Both the position numbers and the translations under genes were made by a program. Below are positions 8,978 through 16,916 of a stretch of DNA of 64,000 bases, one piece after another. This DNA is from UBA1161 sp002311745. GTDB taxonomy: Bacteria; Planctomycetota; Phycisphaerae; Tepidisphaerales; Tepidisphaeraceae. Numbering within the stretch: the first letter of the stretch is position 1; each line of letters begins with the position of its first letter. The stretch is from NCBI GenBank assembly GCA_050018415.1, contig JBEKAB010000011.1:1-64000 (forward strand). The letters run 5' to 3'. The notes under the pieces were generated by a model, which was not told the DNA's origin, ran no database searches, and saw only the letters and a list, made by a program, of their open reading frames with translations.

Positions 8978-10485
8978 GACCCGCTCACGATCGCATCGAG
9001 CAATCCGCCGATGTCAAAGGTCACCGCCTGCACCGCCGGCTCCAGACCGAGCTCGCGCAGCGTCTGGCTGGTGACGGGGCCGATGCTGGCCAGTTTCACG
9101 CCCTGGAGCGTCTGGCGATACTCGGGTCCCAGAAGCTGAATGAAATTGCGCGCGGTGCTGCTGCTGGTGAAGGTGATCCACTGCACCTGTCCGTGGCGGA
9201 TCATCTCGATCAGTTCTGGCGGGAGGGACTCCACCGGCTGCGTTTCGTACACGGCGACATCGACGACGGCGGCGGCGCCGCCCTGCGCCAGCCGCTGGGT
9301 CAGCAGCGGCCGCGTCACCTCCGCCCGCAAAAGCAGAAACCGCTTGCCCCGGGCCTGATCGCCGGCGGTCAATTGCTCGGCCAGCGCTTCGGCCACGAAC
9401 TGCTGGGGGCAGAGATCCACGTTCAGGCACAGTTGCGATTGGATGGCTTTCGCCGTGGCCGCGCCGATCGCCGCGATTTTGGCCGATCCGAAGGTGCGGA
9501 CATCGCGGCGGCCCTGCATCAGCCGATCCTTCACGGCACAGACGCCGTTGGCGCTGGTGAAGATGATCCAATCGAATCGAGCGGCCGCGGCCAGGGCCGC
9601 GTCCACGGTCGCCGGGTTCCGGGGCGGGAAAAGCTCGATGGTCGGCGCTTCGATCACGGCGGCGCCGAGCGATTCCAATTGTTCGCTCAGCTCGCCGGCC
9701 TGCCGCCGCGTGCGCGTCACGACGACGCTCTGGCCCAGCAGGGGACGCCGCTCGAACCACTGGATCGTCTGCCGCAGTTGCACGTTTTTCCCGATGATCG
9801 TCATGGCCGGGGCGGTCAGACCCGCTTGCGTCACGGCGGCCGGCAGGTCCGCCAGTGCCGCGGTGACCGTGCGCTGCCGCGGCGTGGTGCCCCAGCAGAT
9901 GGTCGCCGCCGGCGTGTCGGGCGCCATCCCGTGCTCGATCAATCGCCGGCAGATGGATGGGAGCGATTGGGCGCCCATGTAAAACGCCAGGGAGGGCAGC
10001 TTGGCCAGCGCATCCCAGGCGATGTCGCTGGGCGGGTCTTCTTGTTCGTGACCCGTGACGATGGTGAAGCTGGAGTTGAAATCGCGATGGGTGACGGGGA
10101 TTCCGGCGTAGGCGGGGGCGGCGATGGCGGCCGTGACACCCGGCACCACTTCGAAGGGCACGGCGGCTGCGGCAAGGGCCTGGCACTCCTCACCGCCGCG
10201 CCCAAACACAAACGGATCGCCCCCCTTGAGCCGCACGACTTGCCGGCCAAGGCGGGCGTTTTCGATAAGCAGGGCGTTGATTTGCTCCTGGGGCATGGCG
10301 TGGGAGGCGGATTTCTTGCCGACGTAGATCGTTTGGGCGCGGGGGCAATAACTCAGAAGCCGCGGGCTGGCCAAAAAGTCGTACACCACCACGTCGGCCA
10401 GTGCCAATAATTTCGCCCCGCGCACGGTAATCAGCCCGGGGTCTCCGGGACCTGCGCCCACTAGATAAACCATTCCATTCGGCAT
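8974..10485 (-). CDS. cobA-hemD: Fused uroporphyrinogen-III C-methyltransferase / uroporphyrinogen-III synthase
   Basis: The 503-residue protein has two domains. Residues 1-245 are SAM-dependent uroporphyrinogen methyltransferase, with VGAGPGDPGLITVRG near the start and RLKGGDPFVFGRGGEE near residue 85; this makes precorrin-2 for siroheme or cobalamin. Residues 255-503 are HemD-like (SVVVTRTRRQAGEL, FTSANGV, FTSSSTARNF), closing hydroxymethylbilane to uroporphyrinogen III. The fusion channels the branch point of tetrapyrrole synthesis. The start ATG precedes PNGMVYLVG; a second ATG four codons later is possible. The frame stays open upstream through tatC, but that is antisense shadow. It is coupled to panE by an ATGA overlap. 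Confidence 0.93.
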   Translation of the reverse strand: MPNGMVYLVGAGPGDPGLITVRGAKLLALADVVVYDFLASPRLLSYCPRAQTIYVGKKSASHAMPQEQINALLIENARLGRQVVRLKGGDPFVFGRGGEECQALAAAAVPFEVVPGVTAAIAAPAYAGIPVTHRDFNSSFTIVTGHEQEDPPSDIAWDALAKLPSLAFYMGAQSLPSICRRLIEHGMAPDTPAATICWGTTPRQRTVTAALADLPAAVTQAGLTAPAMTIIGKNVQLRQTIQWFERRPLLGQSVVVTRTRRQAGELSEQLESLGAAVIEAPTIELFPPRNPATVDAALAAAARFDWIIFTSANGVCAVKDRLMQGRRDVRTFGSAKIAAIGAATAKAIQSQLCLNVDLCPQQFVAEALAEQLTAGDQARGKRFLLLRAEVTRPLLTQRLAQGGAAAVVDVAVYETQPVESLPPELIEMIRHGQVQWITFTSSSTARNFIQLLGPEYRQTLQGVKLASIGPVTSQTLRELGLEPAVQAVTFDIGGLLDAIVSGS

Positions 10486-10602
10486 AGTCACTTCGCGTCC
10501 GTGCCGGATTTTAACAAAAGATAGATAACCTTTTTGGGCTGTGCGGCCGATGAGCCTACAGGATTTGGATGGTGCAAGGGAAGGCCCATCGGGAGCGTGG
10601 CC

Positions 10603-10950
10603 ATGGTTGCAGTGTTGAAAATGCCGAGGTACCTGCCGACCGAGCCCTGGTCGGACCGGCGGACGTTCGCGCGCAAAGAGTACCACACCACGGTGCAGGG
10701 CCACCGTTTGGATCACACGATCCAGGCCCGGCAGGAGCCGCGGTTGAGCCTGGCGTTGCGGGACCTTTCGCTGGGCGGATTGTCGGCCATCACCGATTTG
10801 CCGCTGGAGCGAGGCGAGCGTCTGAGCGTGATCTTCCCGCCGCAGGGGCTGCGCAGCGGGTGGGATGCGCTGGGCCGCGTGCTGCGTTGCGATCCCAGCG
10901 GCTTGGGCTACCGCGTCGCCCTTGAGTTCGATCCCCTGCCGGCCGCCTGA
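10603..10950 (+). CDS. PilZ-domain protein (c-di-GMP binding)
   Basis: The 115-residue protein is essentially one PilZ domain. The c-di-GMP-binding signatures are present: RTFAR (RxxxR) near residue 20 and DLSLGG (DxSxxG) near residue 55, followed by beta-strand-rich sequence. The start at 10603 has GGGAG seven bases upstream. It probably acts as a c-di-GMP receptor in the cytoplasm; the output target is unknown and no GGDEF or EAL gene lies nearby. Confidence 0.8.
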   Translation: MVAVLKMPRYLPTEPWSDRRTFARKEYHTTVQGHRLDHTIQARQEPRLSLALRDLSLGGLSAITDLPLERGERLSVIFPPQGLRSGWDALGRVLRCDPSGLGYRVALEFDPLPAA

Positions 10951-10995
10951 GCCGATCAATCGATCTGCGGCACAAATCGGCTTACAATCGCCGCC

Positions 10996-11946
10996 ATGAC
11001 CCGTGCGGGCGGCGATTTCGATCCCAACCAATTCCGCATGACCATCGGCGATCACCTGGAGGAGCTGCGCCGCCGCATCCTGCTGGGCCTGGCCGGCGTG
11101 CTGGTCGCCGCGGTGGGATGCCTGCTGATCGGCCAGCGCTTGGTCAGCTTCTTTTGCCGCCCGCTGTTCGAGGCCCTGCAAAAATCCGAGATCAATCCGC
11201 AGCTCTACACCGAGCAGATCGCCGACGGCTTCATGGTGTACATGAGGATCAGCCTGATCGTGGCCGCGGTGATCGCCAGCCCGTGGGTGCTCTATCAGCT
11301 CTGGCAATTCGTGCGCGCCGGCCTCTACCCGCACGAGCGCCGCTACATCACACGCTATATCCCCTTGAGCATCTTCCTTCTGATCAGCGGGATGGCGTTT
11401 GTCTATTTCCTGGTCCTGCCGTGGTCGCTGCAGTTTTTCATTAACTTCACCACGGGGATTCCGCTGCCGTCCTCGACGCGAGCCGCCACCGCCGCCGCCG
11501 GCACGCGCCCCAGCTTCGTGCAGCCGCTTCCGTCCGATCCGGCCAAGCCGGGTGAATATCAAGTCTGGTTCGACACCTCGCAGCAGCGCATCAAGATGTT
11601 CATCAACGGCAAAGTCCGCGTGATCCCGTTTGGCGCAGCCAACATGGTCTCGCCGCACTTCATGCTGCCGGATTACGTGAATCTGGTGCTGCAACTGCTG
11701 CTGACCTTCGGCCTGGCGTTTCAATTGCCCCTGGTGGTGATGGCGCTGGCGCGCGTGGGGATCGTGCAGGTGTCGACGCTGCGCACGTGGCGCCGCTACG
11801 TGTACTTGGGCCTGGCGGTCCTAGCCGCCGCCCTGGCCCCCGGCGACGTGGTCACCGCCACCATCGCCCTGATGATCCCCCTGGTGCTGCTGTACGAGTT
11901 TGGGATTTTCCTGGCGAAGCTGGGCGTCAAGCGATCGAAGAGTTGA
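10996..11946 (+). CDS. tatC: Sec-independent protein translocase TatC, with enlarged periplasmic loop
   Basis: This is the core subunit of the twin-arginine translocase in the inner membrane. The 316 residues begin with the conserved cytoplasmic MTIGDHLEELRRR segment, followed by six membrane helices; the family is usually near 250. The extra length is about 75 residues inserted between helix 3 (FVYFLVLPWSLQFFINF) and the MLPDYVNLVLQL helix, rich in Ala, Pro and Thr and facing the periplasm. No tatA/B gene is in the window. The last 98 coding bases are repeated, in frame, about 2.1 kb downstream (13927-14024), so the present 3' end (residues ending GVKRSKS) may have arrived with the intervening insert. 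Confidence 0.93.
   Translation: MTRAGGDFDPNQFRMTIGDHLEELRRRILLGLAGVLVAAVGCLLIGQRLVSFFCRPLFEALQKSEINPQLYTEQIADGFMVYMRISLIVAAVIASPWVLYQLWQFVRAGLYPHERRYITRYIPLSIFLLISGMAFVYFLVLPWSLQFFINFTTGIPLPSSTRAATAAAGTRPSFVQPLPSDPAKPGEYQVWFDTSQQRIKMFINGKVRVIPFGAANMVSPHFMLPDYVNLVLQLLLTFGLAFQLPLVVMALARVGIVQVSTLRTWRRYVYLGLAVLAAALAPGDVVTATIALMIPLVLLYEFGIFLAKLGVKRSKS
11825..11922 (+). repeat. Direct repeat, proximal copy (tatC 3' end)
   Basis: Matches 13927-14024 with three differences (bases 11848, 11853 and 11881), two of them silent in tatC and one changing Val to Met. Together the copies bracket the lower-GC two-gene cassette. Confidence 0.9.
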
Positions 11947-12052
11947 TGCGGAGCCTTTTTAATGGCGAGACACGCCATCGGGATGCGGCTTGCTCATCCC
12001 GGCGCGATCATTGAACCCGCGAGCTTTGGGGAAGGGGTATTTCCGCTTCAAT

Positions 12053-12778
12053 CTATTTGTCGAGCGCGCCGCCACAGCCGCATTGCGGCCAACGCATCGC
12101 AACAAGAAAGCCGGCACAACAGACAACCACCCATCCGACGGCAAATAGCTTAGCAGACTTTAGATTCCGTCCGTCCGTAAATGCGGACGCTGCCTGCTTG
12201 CCTGCTCGGAAAAGGAGGATAAGAGCAATAAGCGCCGCATCAACAACGATGGGATGTGACGCGGCAAAGGTTTCGGAAAAGCGGCTCCATGTCCAAAAGG
12301 CTAAAGCCAGGCAGACCGCCGTTGGAACCAGTCTAGCCGCGTATTTGGGGAACCATTTTTCGTCATTCTTGTCCCGGAATTTGCACACCAAGTAAACGGC
12401 GACCTTCGTCAATAGATCCCAAATGGAATAAAGGATGAAAATAACCAGCACCCAAAACGCATCGTTGGCGGGCGACGACTGAACGAGCACGAAGTAACAA
12501 ATCACCAGGATGACGTCGATCAACAATACAAGAAACTCGGGTTGAAATATTTCTTTCACATCCAGACGCGCCCCGGTTGCGGGCGCCAATGACCATCCAA
12601 CCCAACTCGTGGCGATTACCACAAGAGCGAGGGACAGATGTACATAGGCGGCGGGCAGGTTGGGAGGAAACGACGGCTTCTCTTGCATCAACTTGGCAAA
12701 TTGTATCGCGACTTCCGCAACGGCAAGCGCGAACATCATTCCGACGAATTCGTGGCGGAGTCTGGGCTCTTCTGCCAT
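12053..12778 (-). CDS. Multi-pass membrane protein of unknown function, in tatC-flanked insert
   Basis: I do not recognise this 241-residue protein. It shows about seven hydrophobic segments (roughly residues 11-29, 43-62, 78-98, 104-130, 147-165, 176-192, 212-232) joined by short charged loops, and ends in a Cys-rich tail (CGCGG). It lies 33 bases downstream of the HhH/queuosine-salvage-like gene on the same strand, so the two are probably one operon. Base composition is clearly lower in GC than the surroundings (one line counted at 47%). Function is open: a transporter, sensor or effector membrane component are all possible. Confidence 0.7.
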   Translation of the reverse strand: MAEEPRLRHEFVGMMFALAVAEVAIQFAKLMQEKPSFPPNLPAAYVHLSLALVVIATSWVGWSLAPATGARLDVKEIFQPEFLVLLIDVILVICYFVLVQSSPANDAFWVLVIFILYSIWDLLTKVAVYLVCKFRDKNDEKWFPKYAARLVPTAVCLALAFWTWSRFSETFAASHPIVVDAALIALILLFRAGKQAASAFTDGRNLKSAKLFAVGWVVVCCAGFLVAMRWPQCGCGGALDK

Positions 12779-12811
12779 GCTTCCGTCTTCCGCTAGACGA
12801 CAACGACGTGG

Positions 12812-13867
12812 TCAATAGTAGTCGGTTTTGAATACGTGCTCAAGCAATTTCGGCTCCCTGCCGGCGCTTTGACAGACGGATGAAAACGGGCAACGTCGCA
12901 CTCCGTCCTCGTGAATTGCCAACGGTACGTAGCGCTCAGGCAAGGTGCATCGAGAAGGGCAGCGGAAACAATGCGGCGATTCCCTTGTGCAGCAGGATCG
13001 AAACACATTCCAGAAAAGATAATGGAGCTGGCTCGGATTCTTGAGACCGGTCAGCCGGGAAAGCAAAAGAATGGCTTCAAGGACCGCTCGCCGAATAGCA
13101 ATGTCCTCTTCAGCATTAACAGGCTCGCCGCGAAAGAGCTTCTCACGGAGGCCAGCGTCGTGCACCGTGACTGTGCCGATGCGTAAGTGGCCGCGGACCT
13201 CATGATAATCCACCGGAGCGCCAAGGTTCTCATTGTCAACGTAACTCCACAGTCCGGCATTTCGCATTACACCGAGGAAAAAATAGCTTTTCTTGCAAAC
13301 GGGGTCGTCATAGGCTCGGAAGCGCGAAAGCAATTCCAGGAGATTCGCGGAACCCTGCGCAATTCGGTGACCGCTCTTTTCGTAAATGTCCTCCGCCGCC
13401 TTCCAGGCGTTCCGTTCCATTACCTCGCCGAGATTGCGGATGAGCAATGCGCGGGCGCCCGGTTCCGTCAGCCGATCACCGGCCTCCGAATCTCTAAAGA
13501 GGCACGCCAGTCTCTCACCAGTCATATGGCCCCATTCCTTCGGGGCCAAAAGAGAGTGGTCGGTGGCAGAATCGCCCTCCAATCGCGCCGAGAGATAATC
13601 CCACCCGCGTAGGGAACGTCCGTTCACCTTACCGGCAAGAGGAGGAAGTCCCTTCGGGGAAGTTTGGTGGCAAATTGCCACAAGGAATAGGTAGAAGTTC
13701 CCGATCTCGGTTCGCGAAAGTTCAGGGAGCTTCGTGTCCTCCTGGTCGATGGGGATCACGTGTCGGGCCAAAACCGCCGCAACGCGCTCGCACGTGGGGA
13801 CGTGGAGGCTCACCAACGTTTCCGTGGATTCAGAGATCAGCGCCGGAGACAGTTTAGGGACCATCAT
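12812..13867 (-). CDS. Queuosine-salvage/HhH-like protein with C-terminal cysteine cluster, in tatC-flanked insert
   Basis: The 351-residue protein resembles the queuosine-salvage (DUF2419/Qng1) fold by pattern: an FYLFLVAICHQ helix near residue 58, WDYLSARL near 89, DPVCKKSYFFL near 188, a VDYHEVRGHLRIG block near 219 that matches the nucleoside-binding Asp-Tyr-Arg block, and EEDIAIRRAV near 253. After residue 290 it adds Cys 292, 293, 300, 303, 307, 326 and 332; C-x6-C-x2-C recalls the iron-sulfur loop of endonuclease III-type glycosylases. Likely a nucleoside or base N-glycosidase-like protein, possibly Fe-S binding; this is inference. Start ATG at 13867 fits a promoter just upstream; a TTG at 13888 would leave almost no leader. 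It heads the insert's operon. Confidence 0.6.
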   Translation of the reverse strand: MMVPKLSPALISESTETLVSLHVPTCERVAAVLARHVIPIDQEDTKLPELSRTEIGNFYLFLVAICHQTSPKGLPPLAGKVNGRSLRGWDYLSARLEGDSATDHSLLAPKEWGHMTGERLACLFRDSEAGDRLTEPGARALLIRNLGEVMERNAWKAAEDIYEKSGHRIAQGSANLLELLSRFRAYDDPVCKKSYFFLGVMRNAGLWSYVDNENLGAPVDYHEVRGHLRIGTVTVHDAGLREKLFRGEPVNAEEDIAIRRAVLEAILLLSRLTGLKNPSQLHYLFWNVFRSCCTRESPHCFRCPSRCTLPERYVPLAIHEDGVRRCPFSSVCQSAGREPKLLEHVFKTDYY

Positions 13868-13898
13868 GACAGCTCGCCGATGGACCAAGTGTACCGGT

Positions 13899-13926
13899 AT
13901 TATAGCCCTTCAAGGAAGTGTGTGAA
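13899..13926 (-). promoter_or_regulatory. Sigma-70-type promoter of the insert operon
   Basis: On the minus strand, TTCACA (13921-13926) and a perfect TATAAT (13899-13904) are separated by 16 bases, giving a start near 13892 and a leader of about 25 bases. The -35 box abuts the distal tatC repeat, so the promoter sits right at the insert boundary. Confidence 0.6.
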
Positions 13927-14051
13927 CCGCCGCCCTGGCCCCCGGCGACATGGTGACCGCCACCATCGCCCTGATGATCCCCTTGGTGCTGCTGTACGAG
14001 TTTGGGATTTTCCTGGCGAAGCTGAGTTCCAAGTCCGCAAAAAGCCCATGA
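13926..14051 (+). pseudogene. tatC: Orphan 3' fragment of tatC
   Basis: In frame this reads the last part of TatC (TAALAPGDMVTATIALMIP, then LVLLYEFGIFLAKL) and ends with a different tail, SSKSAKSP, and TGA. It has no start codon or 5' part. Because its tail runs into the terminator of the LysM gene, I infer that it is the original tatC end, displaced by the insert, while the working tatC now uses the tail carried by the insert. The alternative is a simple duplication. Confidence 0.8.
13927..14024 (+). repeat. Direct repeat, distal copy (tatC 3' end)
   Basis: Counterpart of 11825-11922, 95 of 98 bases identical. It may be one attachment site or recombination arm of the insert. Confidence 0.9.
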
Positions 14052-14073
14052 GCCGCCGATGGGCGGCTCGGGC
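14037..14073 (-). terminator. Rho-independent terminator of the LysM lipoprotein gene
   Basis: On the minus strand GAGCCGCC and GGCGGCTC form an 8-bp stem with a 4-base loop, extended by GCCC/GGGC with a two-base bulge, and TTTTT follows. It ends the minus-strand LysM gene and overlaps the tail of the orphan tatC fragment. Confidence 0.75.
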
Positions 14074-14100
14074 CTCTCGCAGTCTGGTTGGGCACAGAAG

Positions 14101-14481
14101 TTACGGCAGGGCAATGGTCTGGCCGACGCGGAGTTTGCTCGGGGTCAGGCCGGGGTTGGCGTCGGCGATCTGGTGCCACTTGCGTCCGTCACCGTAGTGC
14201 GTCGAGGCGATCTTCCAAAGCGTATCGCCGGGCTTGATGGTGTAGGAGTTGCCGGAAGCGGTGAGGCTGGTTGACGGTGTGGAGGTGCTGAGGGCCGCAT
14301 CAGCAGCGGGGGTCTGCACCGGCGGCGCGTACGCGGCCGGAGCCGCGGTCGGGGTCGCCGCGGCCGTCACCGTCGGCTGGCCTGACAGGTCCATCGTGCT
14401 GGCATCGGGCTTCTTTTGCTGTTGGCACCCGAAAGCGGTCACCAGAGCCAATACGACGAGCGACGTGGTTGCGAGTTTCAC
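14101..14481 (-). CDS. LysM-domain lipoprotein
   Basis: The 126-residue protein starts at a GTG with AAGGAG six bases upstream. Residues 1-19 are a lipoprotein signal peptide with lipobox TAFGC, then a Thr/Ala/Pro-rich linker, and residues 79-125 are one LysM domain (YTIKPGDTLWKIASTHYGD, ending VGQTIALP). It is probably an outer-membrane-anchored protein that binds peptidoglycan. A longer open frame reaching 15591 is antisense to the hydrolase gene and is not real. It is transcribed convergently to tatC. Confidence 0.82.
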   Translation of the reverse strand: MKLATTSLVVLALVTAFGCQQQKKPDASTMDLSGQPTVTAAATPTAAPAAYAPPVQTPAADAALSTSTPSTSLTASGNSYTIKPGDTLWKIASTHYGDGRKWHQIADANPGLTPSKLRVGQTIALP

Positions 14482-14566
14482 GGCAGACTCCTTGCTCAAA
14501 AGACTGTTTGCCTGGCCAAAGCGGCCCGGTATCCCAGCATTTATCGGACGCCCGGGGCCAGGAACT

Positions 14567-14700
14567 TTAGTCCTGAAACCAGAAACCAGGAATCGGAATG
14601 ACGAATGACGAATGACAAATGACGAATGAGGAAAAGCGGGGTATTCGGGTTTCAGGGTTTGACTCGTCATTCGGGTTTCGGATTTCGGTATTATCCACGC
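14567..14700. repeat. GAAACC/GGTTTC low-complexity inverted repeat element, copy 1
   Basis: An AT-richer intergenic stretch with CCTGAAACCAGAAACCAG (14572-14589) on one side, a run of GAATGAC-like heptamers in the middle, and GGTTTC-rich sequence (14664-14686) on the other. The same 18-mer and the same right-hand block occur at 18425-18531. It separates the divergent LysM and hydrolase genes, so it also holds their promoters. Confidence 0.7.
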
Positions 14701-15651
14701 ATGCTGCGCTCTCTGCTGATGCTCGCCCTGGTGCTGGCCGTTTTCGGCATCGCCTGGGCGGGCGTTGCTGTTTGGCTGATGGCTCGCCTGCTCCTGAGGC
14801 CGCCGCGGATGAGCGATGCGCGGGCGTTGGTCAAGCTGGGCAGACTCTCGCCGGCGGATTTGGGTCTGGATTTTGAGGATGCCCCGTTCCAAGTCATCGA
14901 TGAATCGACGGGCAAAAAGCTGAGCTTGGCCGCGTGGTGGATCGAGAACCGACAAGCGCAGGGACGATGCGTCGTGATTCTGCACGGATACGCGGATGCC
15001 AAGGTGGGCGGCATCGCGTGGGCGCCGCTGTGGCGCGATCTGGGATTCCACATCCTGGCGCTGGATCTGCGGGCCCATGGCGAGAGCGGCGGGACTTGCT
15101 GCTCGGCGGGGTTTTGGGAGAGGCATGATCTGATCCAGGTAATCAACCAACTCAAGGCGGATCGGCCGGAGCAGACGCGGCAATTGGTGCTCTTTGGCGT
15201 GAGTCTGGGAGCGGCGGTGGCCGCGGCCGCGGCGGCGCTGGCGGATGCGCCGAAAATCCATGCCGTGATCCTGGAATCGCCCTACGCGGATTTTGCCCAC
15301 GCGGCCGCGGAGCATGGCCAGCGCCTGGGGACGCCGGGGACGCCGTTTCAGCGGCTGGCGCTGCGAGTGGCGCAGTGGATGGCGCGATGCGATTTTGCGG
15401 CGGTTGCGCCGCTGCGGACGATTCGGGACGTTTCCTGCCCGCTCATGGTGATCGCCAGCGGGGATGATCCGTACGTTGGGCGCCAGGATTTGGCGCTTCT
15501 GGCGGCGGCGGTGGCGGCGCGCGATCCGAAGCGCGGGCCAAGCGTTTACTGGGAGCTGGACGAGGTGCATCACGTGCTGGGGATTTGCCACGATCCGCAG
15601 CAGTATCGCCGGCGGATCGAGGAATTTTTGTCGGCGGCCATGCCCGGATAG
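14701..15651 (+). CDS. Membrane-anchored alpha/beta hydrolase
   Basis: The 316-residue protein has an N-terminal membrane helix (residues 3-25) and an alpha/beta-hydrolase domain. The oxyanion region is HGYAD near residue 97, the nucleophile elbow is GVSLG near 166, and the likely acid and base are in SGDDPYV near 256 and EVHHVLG near 288. The family includes BAAT/FrsA-type esterases and peptidases; the substrate is unknown. The ATG at 14701 is chosen because the hydrophobic anchor begins there; the frame upstream runs through a repeat element. Confidence 0.8.
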   Translation: MLRSLLMLALVLAVFGIAWAGVAVWLMARLLLRPPRMSDARALVKLGRLSPADLGLDFEDAPFQVIDESTGKKLSLAAWWIENRQAQGRCVVILHGYADAKVGGIAWAPLWRDLGFHILALDLRAHGESGGTCCSAGFWERHDLIQVINQLKADRPEQTRQLVLFGVSLGAAVAAAAAALADAPKIHAVILESPYADFAHAAAEHGQRLGTPGTPFQRLALRVAQWMARCDFAAVAPLRTIRDVSCPLMVIASGDDPYVGRQDLALLAAAVAARDPKRGPSVYWELDEVHHVLGICHDPQQYRRRIEEFLSAAMPG

Positions 15652-15667
15652 GTCGCGGCCGGCGGCG

Positions 15668-16777
15668 TCACCATAACGTCAATTGCGGCTGAGGCGGCCG
15701 GCGGAACGCCGCTACGGATAGGCTGGGATACGGTCGATCCAGGCCGGCCTTGCGCTTGGCCAGGTGGAACATCAATTTGAGTTGCTCGGCCCAGAGGCCG
15801 CTTCCGCGCATGCGCGAGCCGAAGTTGGGGTCATTGAGTTTGCCGTTGCGCATGGCACGGATGCGCCCGAGGATTTTTTCCTTTCGGTCGGGGAAATGGA
15901 GAGAAAGCCAGTCAACAAACAGGGTCGCCACCGCGTGGGGAAGGCGGAGCGGTTCGTAGCCGGCCCAGGCGGCGCCGGCGTCGGCCGCCGCCCGCAAAAT
16001 CGCCGGGATTTCATGATCGTTGAGACCGGGAATGATGGGCGCGGCCATCACGCCCACGGGAATTCCCGCCGCCGCCAGTTGCCCCATCGCCTCCAAGCGC
16101 CGCCGCGGCACGGCCGTGCGCGGCTCCATCACGCGCGCCAAATCCGCATCCAGCGTCGTAATGGAAAACAGCACGATCGCCGCGTGGTGCGCGGCAAGCT
16201 CTTGAAGCAGGTCGAGGTCGCGCTGCACCAGGGCATTCTTGGTGACGATGGTGACGGGGTTGCGGAACTCGGCCAGCACGGCCAGGCATTGCCGGGTGAG
16301 CTGGAGCTTGCGCTCGATGGGTTGGTAGCAATCGGTCACGCCGCTCATCTGCAGCGGCCGCGGTTGCCATTGGGGCCAAGACAGTTCCCGGTGCAACAGC
16401 CGCGGGGCATCCATCTTGACCAGGATTTTGGTTTCAAAGTCCAGCCCGCAGGAAAAGCCGAGGTATTCGTGAAACGGGCGGGCGTAGCAATAGATGCATC
16501 CATGTTCGCAGCCGCGGTAGGGGTTGATGCTGGCGTCGAAACCGACGTCGGGGCTATCGTTGGTGGCGATGATGCTGCGCGTGGTGTCCTTGAGGTAGAT
16601 CGTGGCCAGGGCGGCGCGGGGGGCATCGGCGTCCAGGGCATCGGCATCCAGAGCATCGCCGTCGGGGATGATGTCCAGCTTTTCGAAGCGATTGGCGGGA
16701 TTGGAGGCGGCGCCGCGGCCGCGGACGGAAAGCGGAACGGGTTTGGACTGACCACAGGACATGGGGCGTTTCTGCAT
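15668..16777 (-). CDS. Radical SAM protein, PA0069/Rv2578c-like (SplB-related)
   Basis: The 369-residue protein has the radical SAM cluster motif in GCEHGCIYCYARP (C-x3-C-x2-C) near residue 93, preceded by the family-typical RGRGAASNPANRFE. SAM binding is supported by SITTLD and APIIPGLND segments. Relatives are described only as putative DNA-repair-photolyase-like radical SAM proteins; the reaction is unknown. The start at 16777 is chosen so that the conserved N-terminus follows closely; an ATG at 16837 is possible. It faces the hydrolase gene convergently. Confidence 0.85.
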   Translation of the reverse strand: MQKRPMSCGQSKPVPLSVRGRGAASNPANRFEKLDIIPDGDALDADALDADAPRAALATIYLKDTTRSIIATNDSPDVGFDASINPYRGCEHGCIYCYARPFHEYLGFSCGLDFETKILVKMDAPRLLHRELSWPQWQPRPLQMSGVTDCYQPIERKLQLTRQCLAVLAEFRNPVTIVTKNALVQRDLDLLQELAAHHAAIVLFSITTLDADLARVMEPRTAVPRRRLEAMGQLAAAGIPVGVMAAPIIPGLNDHEIPAILRAAADAGAAWAGYEPLRLPHAVATLFVDWLSLHFPDRKEKILGRIRAMRNGKLNDPNFGSRMRGSGLWAEQLKLMFHLAKRKAGLDRPYPSLSVAAFRRPPQPQLTLW

Positions 16778-16916
16778 TTTAGCTATCCCCGCCCAGGCGG
16801 CACGATGGGGCAAAAAGATTTGATCGACCCGAAACAAACACCTTTGAGGCGTGGGCGGATGAAACCGCTTGCGTCGGGCTGAGCGGAGCCATACTCTACG
16901 TTCTGCGGTTTGTCAC

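Noticed and set aside
10486..11724. N-terminal extension of the SUMT-HemD frame
   Set aside because: The frame is open but antisense to PilZ and tatC. The SUMT motif begins right after the ATG at 10485.
11963..12001. Hairpins TGGCG/CGCCA and CGGGATG/CATCCCG after tatC as terminators or attachment site
   Set aside because: No T-tract follows on either strand and neither hairpin is repeated at the other end of the insert, so the role is not supported.
11947..13925. An integrase or transposase within the tatC-flanked insert
   Set aside because: Both strands were read; only the two described genes have convincing coding character and neither resembles a recombinase.
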